Shown one piece after another: positions 1 through 9,507 of a stretch of 64,000 bases of DNA (position 1 is its first letter; each line of letters opens with the position of its first letter). Under the pieces are notes generated by a model that saw nothing but the letters and a program-made list of their open reading frames with translations, did not search any database and had not been told where the DNA came from. This stretch comes from Tenacibaculum skagerrakense (GTDB lineage Bacteria > Bacteroidota > Bacteroidia > Flavobacteriales > Flavobacteriaceae), in contig NZ_SLXM01000011.1 of NCBI RefSeq assembly GCF_004345825.1, forward strand, positions 1 to 64,000. The letters run 5' to 3'. Both the position numbers and the translations under genes were made by a program.

Positions 1-1937
1 ATTGATGATGGAGGTACACCAAATGATCCAAGTGATGATATTGTGACGTATGTTCCAAATCCAGATTTCAATGGAACGGATACCTTTACGTATACGATTT
101 GTGACAATGCAAGTCCTGCAAACTGTTCAACAGCTACGGTAACGGTAACAGTTGATGCTACACCAGATGCAGTAGATGATACAGCTACGGTAAATGAAGA
201 TGGAAGTGTTGATATTGATGTAACAGCTAATGATAATGATGTTCCGAATGATGGTACTTTAACAGTTACAGACCCATCAAATGGTACGGTTACGATTGAT
301 GATGGTGGTACACCAAATGATCCAAGTGATGATATTGTGACGTATGTTCCGAATCCAGATTTCAATGGAACGGATACCTTTACGTATACAATTTGTGACA
401 ATGCAAGTCCAGCAAACTGTTCAACAGCTACGGTAACGGTAACAGTTGATGCTACACCAGATACAGTAGACGACACAGCTACGGTAAATGAAGATGGAAG
501 TGTTGATGTTGATGTAACAGCTAATGACAATGATGTTCCAACCGATGGTACCTTAACAGTTGGTACTCCAACAAATGGAACAGTAACAGTTGATGATGGC
601 GGTACACCAAATGATCCAAGTGATGATATTGTGACGTATGTTCCAAATCCAGATTTCAACGGTACGGATACGTTCACATATACAATTTGTGACAATGCAA
701 GTCCAGCAAACTGTTCAACCGCTACGGTAACGGTAACAGTTGATGCTACACCAGATGCAGTAGACGACACAGCTACGGTAAATGAAGATGGAAGTGTTGA
801 TGTTGATGTTACGGCTAATGATAATGATGTTCCAACTGATGGTACGTTAACAGTTACAGACCCATCAAATGGTACGGTTACGATTGATGATGGAGGTACA
901 CCAAATGATCCAAGTGATGATATTGTGACGTATGTTCCAAATCCAGGTTTCAATGGAACGGATACCTTTACGTATACGATTTGTGACAATGCGAGTCCTG
1001 CAAACTGTTCAACAGCTACAGTAACGGTAACAGTTACACCTCTTGATGAAGTTCCAGTTGCGAATGACGATACAGCGACAGTAGCTGAGGATGGTTCAGT
1101 AGATGTAGATATTTATGGAAATGACAGTAATGTTCCAACCGATGGTACCTTAACAGTAACGAATCCATCAAACGGAACAGTAACAATTGACGATGGTGGT
1201 ACACCAAATGATCCAAGTGATGATATTGTGACGTATGTTCCAAATCCTGATTTTAATGGAATGGATACCTTTACGTATACGATTTGTGACAATGCGAGTC
1301 CTGCAAACTGTTCAACAGCTACAGTAACTATTACAGTAACAGTAACTCCAGTTGATGAAACTCCAGTTGCGAATGACGATACAGCTACCGTTGCAGAGGA
1401 TGGTTCAGTAGATGTTGATATTTATGGAAATGACAGTAATGTTCCAACCGATGGTACGTTAACAGTAACGGACCCATCAAACGGAACGGTAACAATTGAT
1501 GATGGTGGTACACCAAATGATCCAAGTGATGATATTGTGACATATGTTCCAAATCCTGACTTTAATGGTACGGATACATTTACCTACACAATCTGTGACA
1601 ATGAGAATCCGGCTAACTGTTCGACAGCAACTGTTATTATTACGGTTATTCCTACACCAGATACAGTAGATGATACAGCTACAACAAATTCTGGTGAAGA
1701 TGTAGATATTGATGTAACAGCAAATGATAACGATGTTCCTACTGACGGTACGTTAACAGTAAGCGATCCATCAAACGGAACGGTAACAATTGATGATGGA
1801 GGTACACCAAATGATCCAAGTGATGATATAATTATTTATACTCCTAATGATGGATTTACAGGTACAGATACATTTACTTATACAATTTGTGATAACTTAG
1901 TACCGCAAAATTGTAGTACTGCTACAGTAACAGTAAT
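1..1937 (+). repeat. Tandem 294-309 bp coding repeats, about 7 copies
   Basis: The same landmark (ATTGATGATGGNGGTACACC) recurs at 1, 295, 589, 883, 1186, 1495 and 1789, giving spacings of 294, 294, 294, 303, 309 and 294 bases. Units are nearly identical at DNA level, including silent positions, especially the first four; the two longer spacings come from extra residues in the linker ([20 protein letters not shown]). The array continues off the left edge. Such identity suggests recent duplication or gene conversion. Confidence 0.95.
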
Positions 1938-2250
1938 TGTTGAAGACGCTTGTTTGACTGTTTATAATGAGTTTAGTCCAAATCAAGATGGAATAAATGA
2001 TTACTTAAAGATTAATTGTATTGAGAATTATCCAAATAATACAATTGAAATTTTCAACAGATGGGGTAATACCGTTTATAAAATCGAAGGGTATAGTAAT
2101 AATGATTCTAACAGAAGATTTGAAGGAATTTCTAATGGAAGAGCAACCATTCAAACAGATGATAAGTTGCCAGTTGGAACATATTATTATATCTTAGACT
2201 TGGGAGATGGAAGTGATGTTAAAAAAGGTTGGATATATATTAATAGATAA
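1..2250 (+). CDS. Giant repeat adhesin with T9SS C-terminal sorting domain (5' end outside window)
   Basis: The reading frame is already open at base 1, so this is the 3' part of a larger gene; the GTG at 43 is an internal valine, not a start. The visible part is a string of about 98-residue Ig/cadherin-like units of the tandem-95 kind (motifs [46 protein letters not shown]), each carrying a Cys-x7-Cys pair (CDNASPANC). The last 100 residues (from about base 1950) are a gliding-motility-associated C-terminal domain (CHU_C type: [44 protein letters not shown]), the type B sorting signal of the type IX secretion system. Expected role: secreted or cell-surface adhesin. It is followed after 17 and 14 bases by PorP/SprF-like and OmpA-like genes, the usual partner set. 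Family and secretion route are confident; ligand is unknown. Confidence 0.93.
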   Translation: MDDGGTPNDPSDDIVTYVPNPDFNGTDTFTYTICDNASPANCSTATVTVTVDATPDAVDDTATVNEDGSVDIDVTANDNDVPNDGTLTVTDPSNGTVTIDDGGTPNDPSDDIVTYVPNPDFNGTDTFTYTICDNASPANCSTATVTVTVDATPDTVDDTATVNEDGSVDVDVTANDNDVPTDGTLTVGTPTNGTVTVDDGGTPNDPSDDIVTYVPNPDFNGTDTFTYTICDNASPANCSTATVTVTVDATPDAVDDTATVNEDGSVDVDVTANDNDVPTDGTLTVTDPSNGTVTIDDGGTPNDPSDDIVTYVPNPGFNGTDTFTYTICDNASPANCSTATVTVTVTPLDEVPVANDDTATVAEDGSVDVDIYGNDSNVPTDGTLTVTNPSNGTVTIDDGGTPNDPSDDIVTYVPNPDFNGMDTFTYTICDNASPANCSTATVTITVTVTPVDETPVANDDTATVAEDGSVDVDIYGNDSNVPTDGTLTVTDPSNGTVTIDDGGTPNDPSDDIVTYVPNPDFNGTDTFTYTICDNENPANCSTATVIITVIPTPDTVDDTATTNSGEDVDIDVTANDNDVPTDGTLTVSDPSNGTVTIDDGGTPNDPSDDIIIYTPNDGFTGTDTFTYTICDNLVPQNCSTATVTVIVEDACLTVYNEFSPNQDGINDYLKINCIENYPNNTIEIFNRWGNTVYKIEGYSNNDSNRRFEGISNGRATIQTDDKLPVGTYYYILDLGDGSDVKKGWIYINR

Positions 2251-2267
2251 AATACGAAGAGTAAACG

Positions 2268-3206
2268 ATGAGACTATTTTTGTCAAGTAAAGCAATATTG
2301 CTTTTGTTGTTAAGCATTTTTGTTCAAATAAATGTTTTTTCACAACAAGATCCCCACTATACTCAGTATATGTTAAATACCATGTCTGTTAACCCTGCTT
2401 ATGTAGGTTCTAAAGGTCATACAGTTTTAACAGCACTGGGAAGAACACAGTGGGTTGGTTTTGATGGAGCTCCTGATACCCAAACTCTAAGTTATGATAC
2501 CAGTTTAGGGTTAAATCGTGTAGGTTTAGGTTTTAATTTAGTTAATGATAAATTAGGTCCTTCACATGAATTATACTTAGATGGTAATGTTTCCTATACC
2601 ATAGAAACAGGTGAGGAAGGAAATTTAGCATTTGGACTAAAATTAGGAGGTAGAATTTTAAATGTTGATTGGAGTATTGGAAACCCTAATGGAGATGGTA
2701 ATGATCCAAGTTTTGCTCAAAATATTGTTAATAGATTTTTACCAACAGTTGGAGCAGGTATTTATTATTATGAACCAGAATGGTATATCGGATTATCAGT
2801 GCCTAACTTTTTAAGACAAGAACATTACGACGCTCAAAGAGCTAGCGGTGAAGTAGCTGTTGAAAGATTACACTATTTTTTAATCGCAGGTTATGTTTTT
2901 GATATTAGTGATGATATTAAGTTCAAACCAGCAGCATTAGCAAAAGTAGTTTTTGGAGCTCCAATGTCTTTAGATATTTCTGCAAACTTTTTGTTCAGCG
3001 AGCGTTTTAGAGTTGGAGCAGCCTGGAGATGGGATGATTCTATTGCAGCATTATTAGGAGTACAAGTAAGTGAATCTTTACATATTGGATATGCTTATGA
3101 TTTGACTACTTCAAATTATAATGTTGTGAACTCAGGAACTCATGAAGTTTTACTTCGCTACGAAATATTTAAACAGGCTAGAATTAAATCCCCTAGATTT
3201 TTTTAA
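2268..3206 (+). CDS. PorP/SprF-family type IX secretion outer-membrane protein
   Basis: 312 residues with an N-terminal signal peptide ending near VFSQQ, then the family hallmark QDPHYTQYMLNTMSVNPAY and an alternating-residue beta-barrel pattern to the end. The family (PorP, SprF) consists of outer-membrane partners of T9SS; SprF in Flavobacterium johnsoniae is needed for secretion of the adjacent SprB adhesin. By position directly after a type B sorted adhesin, this paralog probably serves that adhesin. Gaps of 17 and 14 bases to its neighbours indicate one operon. Family assignment is strong; the specific pairing with the upstream adhesin is inference. Confidence 0.92.
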   Translation: MRLFLSSKAILLLLLSIFVQINVFSQQDPHYTQYMLNTMSVNPAYVGSKGHTVLTALGRTQWVGFDGAPDTQTLSYDTSLGLNRVGLGFNLVNDKLGPSHELYLDGNVSYTIETGEEGNLAFGLKLGGRILNVDWSIGNPNGDGNDPSFAQNIVNRFLPTVGAGIYYYEPEWYIGLSVPNFLRQEHYDAQRASGEVAVERLHYFLIAGYVFDISDDIKFKPAALAKVVFGAPMSLDISANFLFSERFRVGAAWRWDDSIAALLGVQVSESLHIGYAYDLTTSNYNVVNSGTHEVLLRYEIFKQARIKSPRFF

Positions 3207-3220
3207 AGCATATAACTGTA

Positions 3221-5359
3221 ATGAAAATTATAAAAACCAAATTAGTCATCTTATTTCTTTGTTTGTCTGGTATCATAGTTAACGGACAAAGTAGGAGAGT
3301 TGCAGATAAGTACTTTGAAGAGTTTGCTTATTTTAAAGCAGCTAAAATATATGAAGCAGTCTACCAAAAGGGAGATACAACTACATATCTTTTAAAAAGA
3401 TTGGGAGATGCTTATTATAATAATTCTCAAACCGAAAACGCAGAGTTTTGGTATAAAAAGTTAATAGAAGATAAAAAAGAAAAAGATCCTTCTTATTTAT
3501 TTAAGTATTCACAGGTTTTAAGAAGTAATGGTTCTGTTCAAAAAGCTGATTCTATTTACAATCTTTTAAAGATAACCATAGATTCCCAAAGTGGAGAAAA
3601 GTATGTAAATAAGGAAAATAATTTACAAGATTTTCTAAATAACGGAGATAAAAAAATTAGCCTTAGAAATTTGGCAATTAATACACCTTACTCAGATTTT
3701 GGAGGGGTTATTTTTGAAGATAAAGTTTATTTTGCCTCAGCATCTCCTAAAGGAGAGAAAAGAGAAAAATTATATCGATGGAATAATCAACCTTTTCTGA
3801 ATTTATATAAATCAGATAGTTATTTTGAAAGAGTAGACGAGGCTAAAACAGATTCGATCTTTGAATTGGAAAATAAAACGATTTTATCTCCTGGAATCAA
3901 TACTCAATTTCATGAGTCTTCTCCTGTTTTTACTAAGGATGGAAAAACCATGTACTTTAGTAGAGTTAATTTTAACGGAAAAAAGCTAGGGAAAGATAAA
4001 AAACTAACGGTTAATTTAAAGCTTTTTAAAGCTGAAAGAGTAGGTGACGATTGGGGCAATGTTGAAGAATTACCGTTTAATAGTGATGATTATTCTGTAG
4101 CACACCCAGCTTTAAGTCCGGATGGAAAAAGCTTATATTTTGCTTCAGACATGCCTGGAACTTTAGGAGAGACAGATATTTTTAAAGTTGAGATTAAAGA
4201 AGATGGTTTTGGAGAACCTGTTAATCTTGGTAAGAATGTAAATACTACAGCAAAAGAGATGTTTCCTTTTATATCTGATGATAATGTTCTTTTCTTTTCT
4301 TCAAATGGACACAAAGGATTAGGGTTGTTAGATATTTTCCAAACAAAAATTTACAACGATAGTACGTATAGTCAAATTACTAATTTAGATCATCCTTTTA
4401 ATAGTAAAAAAGACGATTTTTCATTCTTTATAGCGAAAGATGGAAAAAAAGGATTCTTTTCTTCTAATAGAGCAAAAGGTAAAGGAGATGATGATATTTA
4501 TAGTTTTTATATAACTGAAATTCCAGAGTCTGAGAGATGTTATCAGTATGTAACTGGTGTGGTAACCGATAAAGTTACTAAAGAAAGAATTCCAAATGCT
4601 ATTGTAAAATTAGTAGATGATTTAGGAACCGTTTTAGAAGAAAAACTAACAGATAGTAGAGGAAGTTATAATTTTAAGTTAGAATGTAAGCAAGAAAATT
4701 ACGTTGTTATAGCAGATAAGCGAGATTATAGGAATCCAGATAAGAAAAATATTTCTGTATTAGGTAAAAATAAAGATGAAAGGTATACAGCTGATTTAGT
4801 GTTAGATCCGTTAATTATTGGCGATCAAATTGTCATAAAACCTATTTATTTTGACTATGATAAAGATTTTATTCGTGAAGATGCACAATATGAATTGGAA
4901 AACATCGTTACTGTCATGACTAACCATCCAAAAATGGTGATTAAGATTGAATCACATACGGATAGTCGGGGAGCAAAATCTTACAATAGAAATTTATCAG
5001 ATAGAAGAGCAAAATCTACCAGAGATTTTATTATTTCTAGAGGAATTGAACCTGAAAGAATTGAAAGTGCAATAGGTTACGGTGAAGATAAATTGTTAAA
5101 CCATTGTGATGATAAGAATAGTAAGAAGTGTACAGAGGAGGAACATCAATTAAACAGAAGATCTTATTTTTATATAGTAAGAGGGAAAGAAGTTTCTATA
5201 GATAATGTTAAACCAACTGTAATTGATAAAAAAGGGTATAACAATCAAAAAGATATGCTTGAAAAGCTGAATAAGTTTAAGGCCAATAAAACTAAAAAGT
5301 TAAGGTCAAAATCTGAAAACGACAAGTGTTTTAAAGAAGACAACGACTGTGGAAAATAA
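3221..5359 (+). CDS. OmpA-family protein with TPR-like, WD40-like (PD40), CarboxypepD_reg and OmpA domains
   Basis: 712 residues. Signal peptide to about residue 23 (IIVNGQS), a TPR-like helical N-terminus, PD40 beta-propeller blades around residues 155-430 (SPDGKSLYFASD, ISDDNVLFFSSNG, KDGKKGFFSSNR), a carboxypeptidase-regulatory-like fold around 440-515 (GVVTDKVTKERIPNAIVKL), an OmpA_C peptidoglycan-binding domain around 540-660 (YFDYDKDFIREDA, ESHTDSRGAKSYN, LSDRRAKST), and a short basic, Cys-containing tail. This architecture resembles PorE, a peptidoglycan anchor of the T9SS outer complex, but paralogs of it commonly follow adhesin/PorP pairs, so I do not call porE. Likely periplasmic or outer-membrane-associated, linking the adhesin export machinery to the cell wall. 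Confidence 0.88.
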   Translation: MKIIKTKLVILFLCLSGIIVNGQSRRVADKYFEEFAYFKAAKIYEAVYQKGDTTTYLLKRLGDAYYNNSQTENAEFWYKKLIEDKKEKDPSYLFKYSQVLRSNGSVQKADSIYNLLKITIDSQSGEKYVNKENNLQDFLNNGDKKISLRNLAINTPYSDFGGVIFEDKVYFASASPKGEKREKLYRWNNQPFLNLYKSDSYFERVDEAKTDSIFELENKTILSPGINTQFHESSPVFTKDGKTMYFSRVNFNGKKLGKDKKLTVNLKLFKAERVGDDWGNVEELPFNSDDYSVAHPALSPDGKSLYFASDMPGTLGETDIFKVEIKEDGFGEPVNLGKNVNTTAKEMFPFISDDNVLFFSSNGHKGLGLLDIFQTKIYNDSTYSQITNLDHPFNSKKDDFSFFIAKDGKKGFFSSNRAKGKGDDDIYSFYITEIPESERCYQYVTGVVTDKVTKERIPNAIVKLVDDLGTVLEEKLTDSRGSYNFKLECKQENYVVIADKRDYRNPDKKNISVLGKNKDERYTADLVLDPLIIGDQIVIKPIYFDYDKDFIREDAQYELENIVTVMTNHPKMVIKIESHTDSRGAKSYNRNLSDRRAKSTRDFIISRGIEPERIESAIGYGEDKLLNHCDDKNSKKCTEEEHQLNRRSYFYIVRGKEVSIDNVKPTVIDKKGYNNQKDMLEKLNKFKANKTKKLRSKSENDKCFKEDNDCGK

Positions 5360-5406
5360 CAATTAAAGTAATCCCTAAATTATTTTATTGTACGTAAGTA
5401 TGTTTA

Positions 5407-5445
5407 GAAAAGCGAGAAAGAAATTTCTCGCTTTTTGTTTTTTTA
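5407..5445 (+). terminator. Rho-independent terminator after the adhesin/PorP/OmpA operon
   Basis: A 9-bp stem AGCGAGAAA (5411-5419) / TTTCTCGCT (5424-5432) with a GAAA loop, flanked by A and T runs. It ends the T9SS cassette and may also act on the convergent gene ending at 5467. Confidence 0.9.
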
Positions 5446-5466
5446 GTAAGTATATGTGGATATATG

Positions 5467-5916
5467 TTATATAGTAGCCTGAGTGCTTTTATAACTCTTA
5501 TAGTATTGCATAATAATAAAAGAACACATTACAGAAGAAGCAATACCTTCAATAGCTAAAGCAAAAACAACCATTTGTAAACTTAATTCTTTACCCCAAA
5601 AAGAGGAGTTTTCTAAAACAGTAATGAAGTTAGGATCTATAAACCCTACATAAATAATTAGTCCAATAATTGTAAGTCCAACACCAATTACTGATGCACC
5701 AAAGCCAGCATAAAAGTTACTGAAATATGAATGCTCATTATTGAGTTCTATATTCATTTTTATAGCTCTATTAACACCCCAAAAAACAAAGAGGAAGTTT
5801 AAGAAACGTAACTCTGAAACATTATCAAGTCCAAATAGTTTCATTATTAAAAAATAGATAACTATTAGACCATATATCAAAAAAGCATTTTTAAAAATAA
5901 TTTTATTTGTACTCAT
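5467..5916 (-). CDS. Four-helix integral membrane protein, DUF4199-like
   Basis: 149 residues with four hydrophobic segments (about residues 10-28, 38-50, 70-92, 108-135) and few other features. Size and layout resemble the DUF4199 inner-membrane family common in Bacteroidota, but I cannot confirm this without a profile search. No partner is evident: upstream on the same strand is the ydiJ-like gene, 62 bases away, so the two could share a transcript. Function unknown. Confidence 0.6.
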   Translation of the reverse strand: MSTNKIIFKNAFLIYGLIVIYFLIMKLFGLDNVSELRFLNFLFVFWGVNRAIKMNIELNNEHSYFSNFYAGFGASVIGVGLTIIGLIIYVGFIDPNFITVLENSSFWGKELSLQMVVFALAIEGIASSVMCSFIIMQYYKSYKSTQATI

Positions 5917-5978
5917 AAGAGAAGTTTTAGGATTCGACTCTTATAAATATACGAAATAAACAGATGAAAGTCAATATA

Positions 5979-8876
5979 TTATAAAAGAGCCTCTTTTAAT
6001 AAAGTTACAGGATGCTTTGCAGTTCTTCCTGTACCATCAAAAATTTGATGTCTGCAACTAGTTCCAGGTGCAGCAATTTCTGTTTGACTACTACATTTTC
6101 GTATTTTAGGAAACAAAGTATCTTCGCCAACTTGCATACTAACTTTGTAATGCTCTTTTTCATATCCAAAAGAACCTGCCATTCCACAACACCCAGTATT
6201 AAGTACAGTAACTTTATAATTTTTAGGAATATTTAGCATCGTAAAAATTGAATGTGTAGTGGAAAGTGATTTTTGATGACAATGTCCATGGATTTTTATT
6301 TCTTTTTCTTCTGAAGTAAATAAGGCTTCATTAATAGAACCATTATTTATTTCTTTAGTTAAAAACTCTTCAATAGTAAAAGTATTTTGAGCAATCTTTT
6401 CAGCCTCAGATTTTTGATCTGCTAAGCGTATGTATTCATCTCTAAAACTTAAAATTGCAGAAGGTTCTATCCCAACTAAAGGTGTTTCTTCAGAGACTAA
6501 ATCTTTAAAAATGGCAATATTTTTATTTGCGATTTCTTTCGCTTCTTTTAAAAATCCTTTTGACAAATAACTTCTTCCACTTTCTTCATGGTTTACAATT
6601 TCTACTTTATAGCCAAGTTTATCTAAAAGTTCAACAGCATCTTTACCGATAGTTGCATCGTAGAAATTGGTGAATTCATCATTAAAAAGGTACACTTTCT
6701 TTTCTTGTTGACTTTGATAGTTCTTAGAATACCAATTTTGAAGCGTTTTAGAGGCTAATTTTGGAACTTTTCTTTCAATGGCTACTCCCATTATAGTTTT
6801 TGCTAAATAAGAGTTTGTAAGAAGGTTTGTAAGTTTTGGAAATTTACTACCTAGTTTATTATACTTTGCATTATTAGCAAAAAGCTTACTTCTAAAAGAA
6901 TATCCATTGGTTTCTTGATATTGATATAAAAATTCTGCTTTTAAAGAAGCTACATCTACATTACTTGGACATTCACTAGCACAGGCTTTACAGCTTAAGC
7001 ATAAGTCAAAAACAGTTTTTAGTTCTTGGTGGTTAAACTTGTTAGCTTTATCAGAGTTTGTTAAAAATTCTCTTAATGTATTTGCACGTGCACGGGTGGT
7101 ATCTTTTTCATCTCTTGTAGCACGGTAGCTCGGACAAAGTGTTCCACCTGCTTCCGGGCTTTTTCTACAGTCACCAGAACCATTACATTTTTCTGCTAAT
7201 TTTAAAATACCTTCACTATCAGAAAAATCAAGTAAAGTATCAATGTTAGGTTCTTTTCTGTCTACTTCATAGCGTAAACTTTTATCCATAGGAAATGCAT
7301 CAACAATTTTTCCTTGATTAAAGATATTAAGAGGATCAAATCCTTTTTTGATTCTTTTTAAAAGCTCATAATTCTTCTCTCCAATCATTAATGGGATAAA
7401 TTCAGCACGTACTATTCCATCTCCATGTTCACCGCTAAAAGAACCTTTATATTTCTTAACTAGTTCAGCTGTTTCAGTAGTTATCTTTCTAAACAAAACT
7501 ACATCTTCAGATTTTTTAAGGTTTAAGATAGGACGTAAGTGAAGTTCTCCAGCACCCGCATGAGCATAATAAACAGCTTGTTGTTGGTATTTATCCATAA
7601 TTGCTGAAAACTCTTCAATATACTCAGGTAAATCATTTAAATCAACTGCGGTATCTTCAATACATGCAACTGCTTTTCGATCTCCAACCATATTTCCTAG
7701 CAAACCAAGTCCAGCCTTACGTAAATCCAAAACTTTGTTTATATCATTTCCATAAACTTTTGGAAAATGGTATCCAAAATTATGTTTTTGTAAGTCTTCA
7801 ATCAAAGCATTTGCTTTTTCTTCTGCCTTTTCTGGAGTATCTTCTTTAATTTCTAACATTAAAACAGCTTCAGGATCTCCATCTAAGAAAAAGCGGTTTT
7901 GAACCTGCTCTCTGTTATTTTTGGTACAATCTAAAATCACTTTGTCCATTAATTCACAAGTGTATAGATTGTGATTCATTGCTATTAAGGTTGCTTTTAA
8001 ACTTTCATTTACACTGGTAAAATGAGGAGCAACCATAACACTTGAAGTAGGAGGCAGGTCGTCCAGTTGTATTTTTATAGCTGTTGAAAACGCCAAAGTC
8101 CCTTCAGATCCAGATAAAAACTTAGCAACATTAATAGTTTCTTCAGTACCTCCGAATAAATCAGATGTTAAAAATTCATCTACAGCATATCCAGTATTTC
8201 GTCTATGAATTGAGTGTTTTGGAAATTGAGATTTTATTTCTTCTTGAGCTTCAGAAGATTTCAATTCGTCATAAATACATCTGTAAATAGTTCCTTCAAA
8301 AGAGTTTTCAAAAGTCTTTTGTTTAAATGCTTGTGAAGATATTTCTTCAAAAGTAGCTAAACTTCCATCCGCTAAAATAGCATCAATAGCAATAACCTTA
8401 TCTCTGGTAACTCCATATTTAATTGAGGTACTTCCTGAAGAATTATTTCCAACCATTCCACCAATCATACATCGGTTAGATGTAGATGTGTTTGGGCCAA
8501 AAAACAATCCGTATGGTTTTAAAAACCGATTCAAATCGTCTCGAATAATTCCAGGTTCTACGGTAATGGTTTTATGCTCTTGATCAAACGCTAAAATATT
8601 GGTAAAATGTTTTGAAACATCAACTACAATTCCTTCTCCAACACATTGTCCAGCTAACGAAGTACCTGCTGTTCTTGGAATCAACGTAATCTTATGTTCC
8701 TTAGCAAAAGAAATTAGTTTTTGAATATCTTCAATGTTCTTAGGATAGGCAACTGCTAAAGGGATTTTTCGATAAACCGAAGCATCTGTGGCATACATTC
8801 TTTTATGTAAATCATCAAATAAGAATTCTCCAGTTAATTGTTTAGAAATTGATTGTAGTTGTTCGTTAGCTATCAT
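5979..8876 (-). CDS. ydiJ: FAD-linked oxidase / Fe-S fusion, YdiJ-type D-2-hydroxyglutarate (or D-lactate) dehydrogenase
   Basis: About 965 residues. The N-terminal half is a GlcD-like PCMH-type FAD domain (PRTAGTSLAGQ, GGMVGNNSSGSTS, GSEGTLAF) with the FAD-oxidase C-lobe (HAGAGELHLRP, GEHGDGIVR). The second half is GlcF-like: two [4Fe-4S] motifs (CNGSGDC..CPSYR and CLSCKACASECPSN) and a CCG domain (HGHCHQKS, TGCCGMAGSFG). This is the YdiJ layout; YdiJ-type enzymes oxidise D-2-hydroxyglutarate to 2-oxoglutarate, related ones oxidise D-lactate. The genes transcribed just before it are a DUF1338 enzyme making D-2-hydroxyglutarate and an Lrp regulator, which favours the hydroxyglutarate role. 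The open frame runs up to 8906, but the ATG at 8876 (MIANEQLQ) fits the family start better. Confidence 0.85.
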   Translation of the reverse strand: MIANEQLQSISKQLTGEFLFDDLHKRMYATDASVYRKIPLAVAYPKNIEDIQKLISFAKEHKITLIPRTAGTSLAGQCVGEGIVVDVSKHFTNILAFDQEHKTITVEPGIIRDDLNRFLKPYGLFFGPNTSTSNRCMIGGMVGNNSSGSTSIKYGVTRDKVIAIDAILADGSLATFEEISSQAFKQKTFENSFEGTIYRCIYDELKSSEAQEEIKSQFPKHSIHRRNTGYAVDEFLTSDLFGGTEETINVAKFLSGSEGTLAFSTAIKIQLDDLPPTSSVMVAPHFTSVNESLKATLIAMNHNLYTCELMDKVILDCTKNNREQVQNRFFLDGDPEAVLMLEIKEDTPEKAEEKANALIEDLQKHNFGYHFPKVYGNDINKVLDLRKAGLGLLGNMVGDRKAVACIEDTAVDLNDLPEYIEEFSAIMDKYQQQAVYYAHAGAGELHLRPILNLKKSEDVVLFRKITTETAELVKKYKGSFSGEHGDGIVRAEFIPLMIGEKNYELLKRIKKGFDPLNIFNQGKIVDAFPMDKSLRYEVDRKEPNIDTLLDFSDSEGILKLAEKCNGSGDCRKSPEAGGTLCPSYRATRDEKDTTRARANTLREFLTNSDKANKFNHQELKTVFDLCLSCKACASECPSNVDVASLKAEFLYQYQETNGYSFRSKLFANNAKYNKLGSKFPKLTNLLTNSYLAKTIMGVAIERKVPKLASKTLQNWYSKNYQSQQEKKVYLFNDEFTNFYDATIGKDAVELLDKLGYKVEIVNHEESGRSYLSKGFLKEAKEIANKNIAIFKDLVSEETPLVGIEPSAILSFRDEYIRLADQKSEAEKIAQNTFTIEEFLTKEINNGSINEALFTSEEKEIKIHGHCHQKSLSTTHSIFTMLNIPKNYKVTVLNTGCCGMAGSFGYEKEHYKVSMQVGEDTLFPKIRKCSSQTEIAAPGTSCRHQIFDGTGRTAKHPVTLLKEALL

Positions 8877-8921
8877 TGTTAACCTTTTTAAGGTATAATT
8901 TATCAAGTTGTGTAAGTAAGA

Positions 8922-8949
8922 AAAACTGAGTGTAAACTAACTCAGTTTT
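8922..8949 (-). terminator. Hairpin between lrp and ydiJ: terminator or attenuator
   Basis: A perfect 10-bp stem AAAACTGAGT (8922-8931) / ACTCAGTTTT (8940-8949) with an 8-base loop. Read on the minus strand it is followed by TTTTTCTT. It lies about 80 bases after the lrp stop and 46 bases before the preferred ydiJ start, so it could end the hglS-lrp transcript or set the level of ydiJ read-through. No convincing -7 box for ydiJ is seen downstream of it. Confidence 0.7.
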
Positions 8950-9028
8950 CTCATTTACAAATATCATTATTTTATGAAACTTAATTACTAAATGTATATT
9001 CTTTTCTTATAAAGAAAAAGGAAGAAAA

Positions 9029-9484
9029 TTAAATCAAAATATTCCTTTTGAAACAAGTGTCAAAACAAATAAAAGTATCAGTTCCTGCAACACCATTAAT
9101 TAAATGTACTTTATCGTATAAGATTTTTTGAAGATGCTCATTGTCTTTTGCATAAATCAAAATAAAAATAGCATAATTACCAGAAACAAAATTACACTCT
9201 ACAATTTCATCTATTTTTTCAAGCTCTCTCATAACTTCTTTAGCAAAACGAGCTTCTCTTAATCGTATACCTGTATATGATTTGGTTTTGTATCCTAATT
9301 TTTTTTCATCTAATACAAATGCTGCATTCTTTATAACACCTTCAGAAGTTAGTTTCTTAATACGTTGGTGAATTAAAGAATTTGAAACCTTCAATTCTTC
9401 AGCAATTTGAGAATAGGCTTTACGAGCATCTTTTCTAAGCTGTAAAAGAATTTGTTTGTCTATGTAATCAAATTGATCTTTCAA
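9029..9484 (-). CDS. Lrp/AsnC-family transcriptional regulator
   Basis: 151 residues. N-terminal winged helix-turn-helix (YIDKQILLQLRKDAR, YSQIAEELKVSNSLIHQRI), then the RAM (AsnC_trans_reg) effector/oligomerisation domain (VRELEKIDEIVECNFVSG-like segment, GVAGTDTFICF). Members sense amino acids. It sits 23 bases after the DUF1338 gene in the same direction, so it is probably co-transcribed and likely controls that operon; lysine or a downstream intermediate is a reasonable but unproven effector. Confidence 0.92.
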   Translation of the reverse strand: MKDQFDYIDKQILLQLRKDARKAYSQIAEELKVSNSLIHQRIKKLTSEGVIKNAAFVLDEKKLGYKTKSYTGIRLREARFAKEVMRELEKIDEIVECNFVSGNYAIFILIYAKDNEHLQKILYDKVHLINGVAGTDTFICFDTCFKRNILI

Positions 9485-9507
9485 AGGATAATATTAATTA
9501 AAATGAA

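Noticed and set aside
1034..1243. Antisense frame of 69 codons inside the adhesin repeats
   Set aside because: Opposite-strand shadow of a repeat unit with His/Leu-rich low-complexity translation; no promoter or start context.
1..1937. Long regular repeats as a possible CRISPR or satellite array
   Set aside because: Spacing of about 294 bases, continuous open frame and Ig-like translation show that these are coding adhesin domains.
5979..6236. Short frames within the ydiJ-type gene on both strands
   Set aside because: They overlap a strongly conserved coding region and show no family motif.
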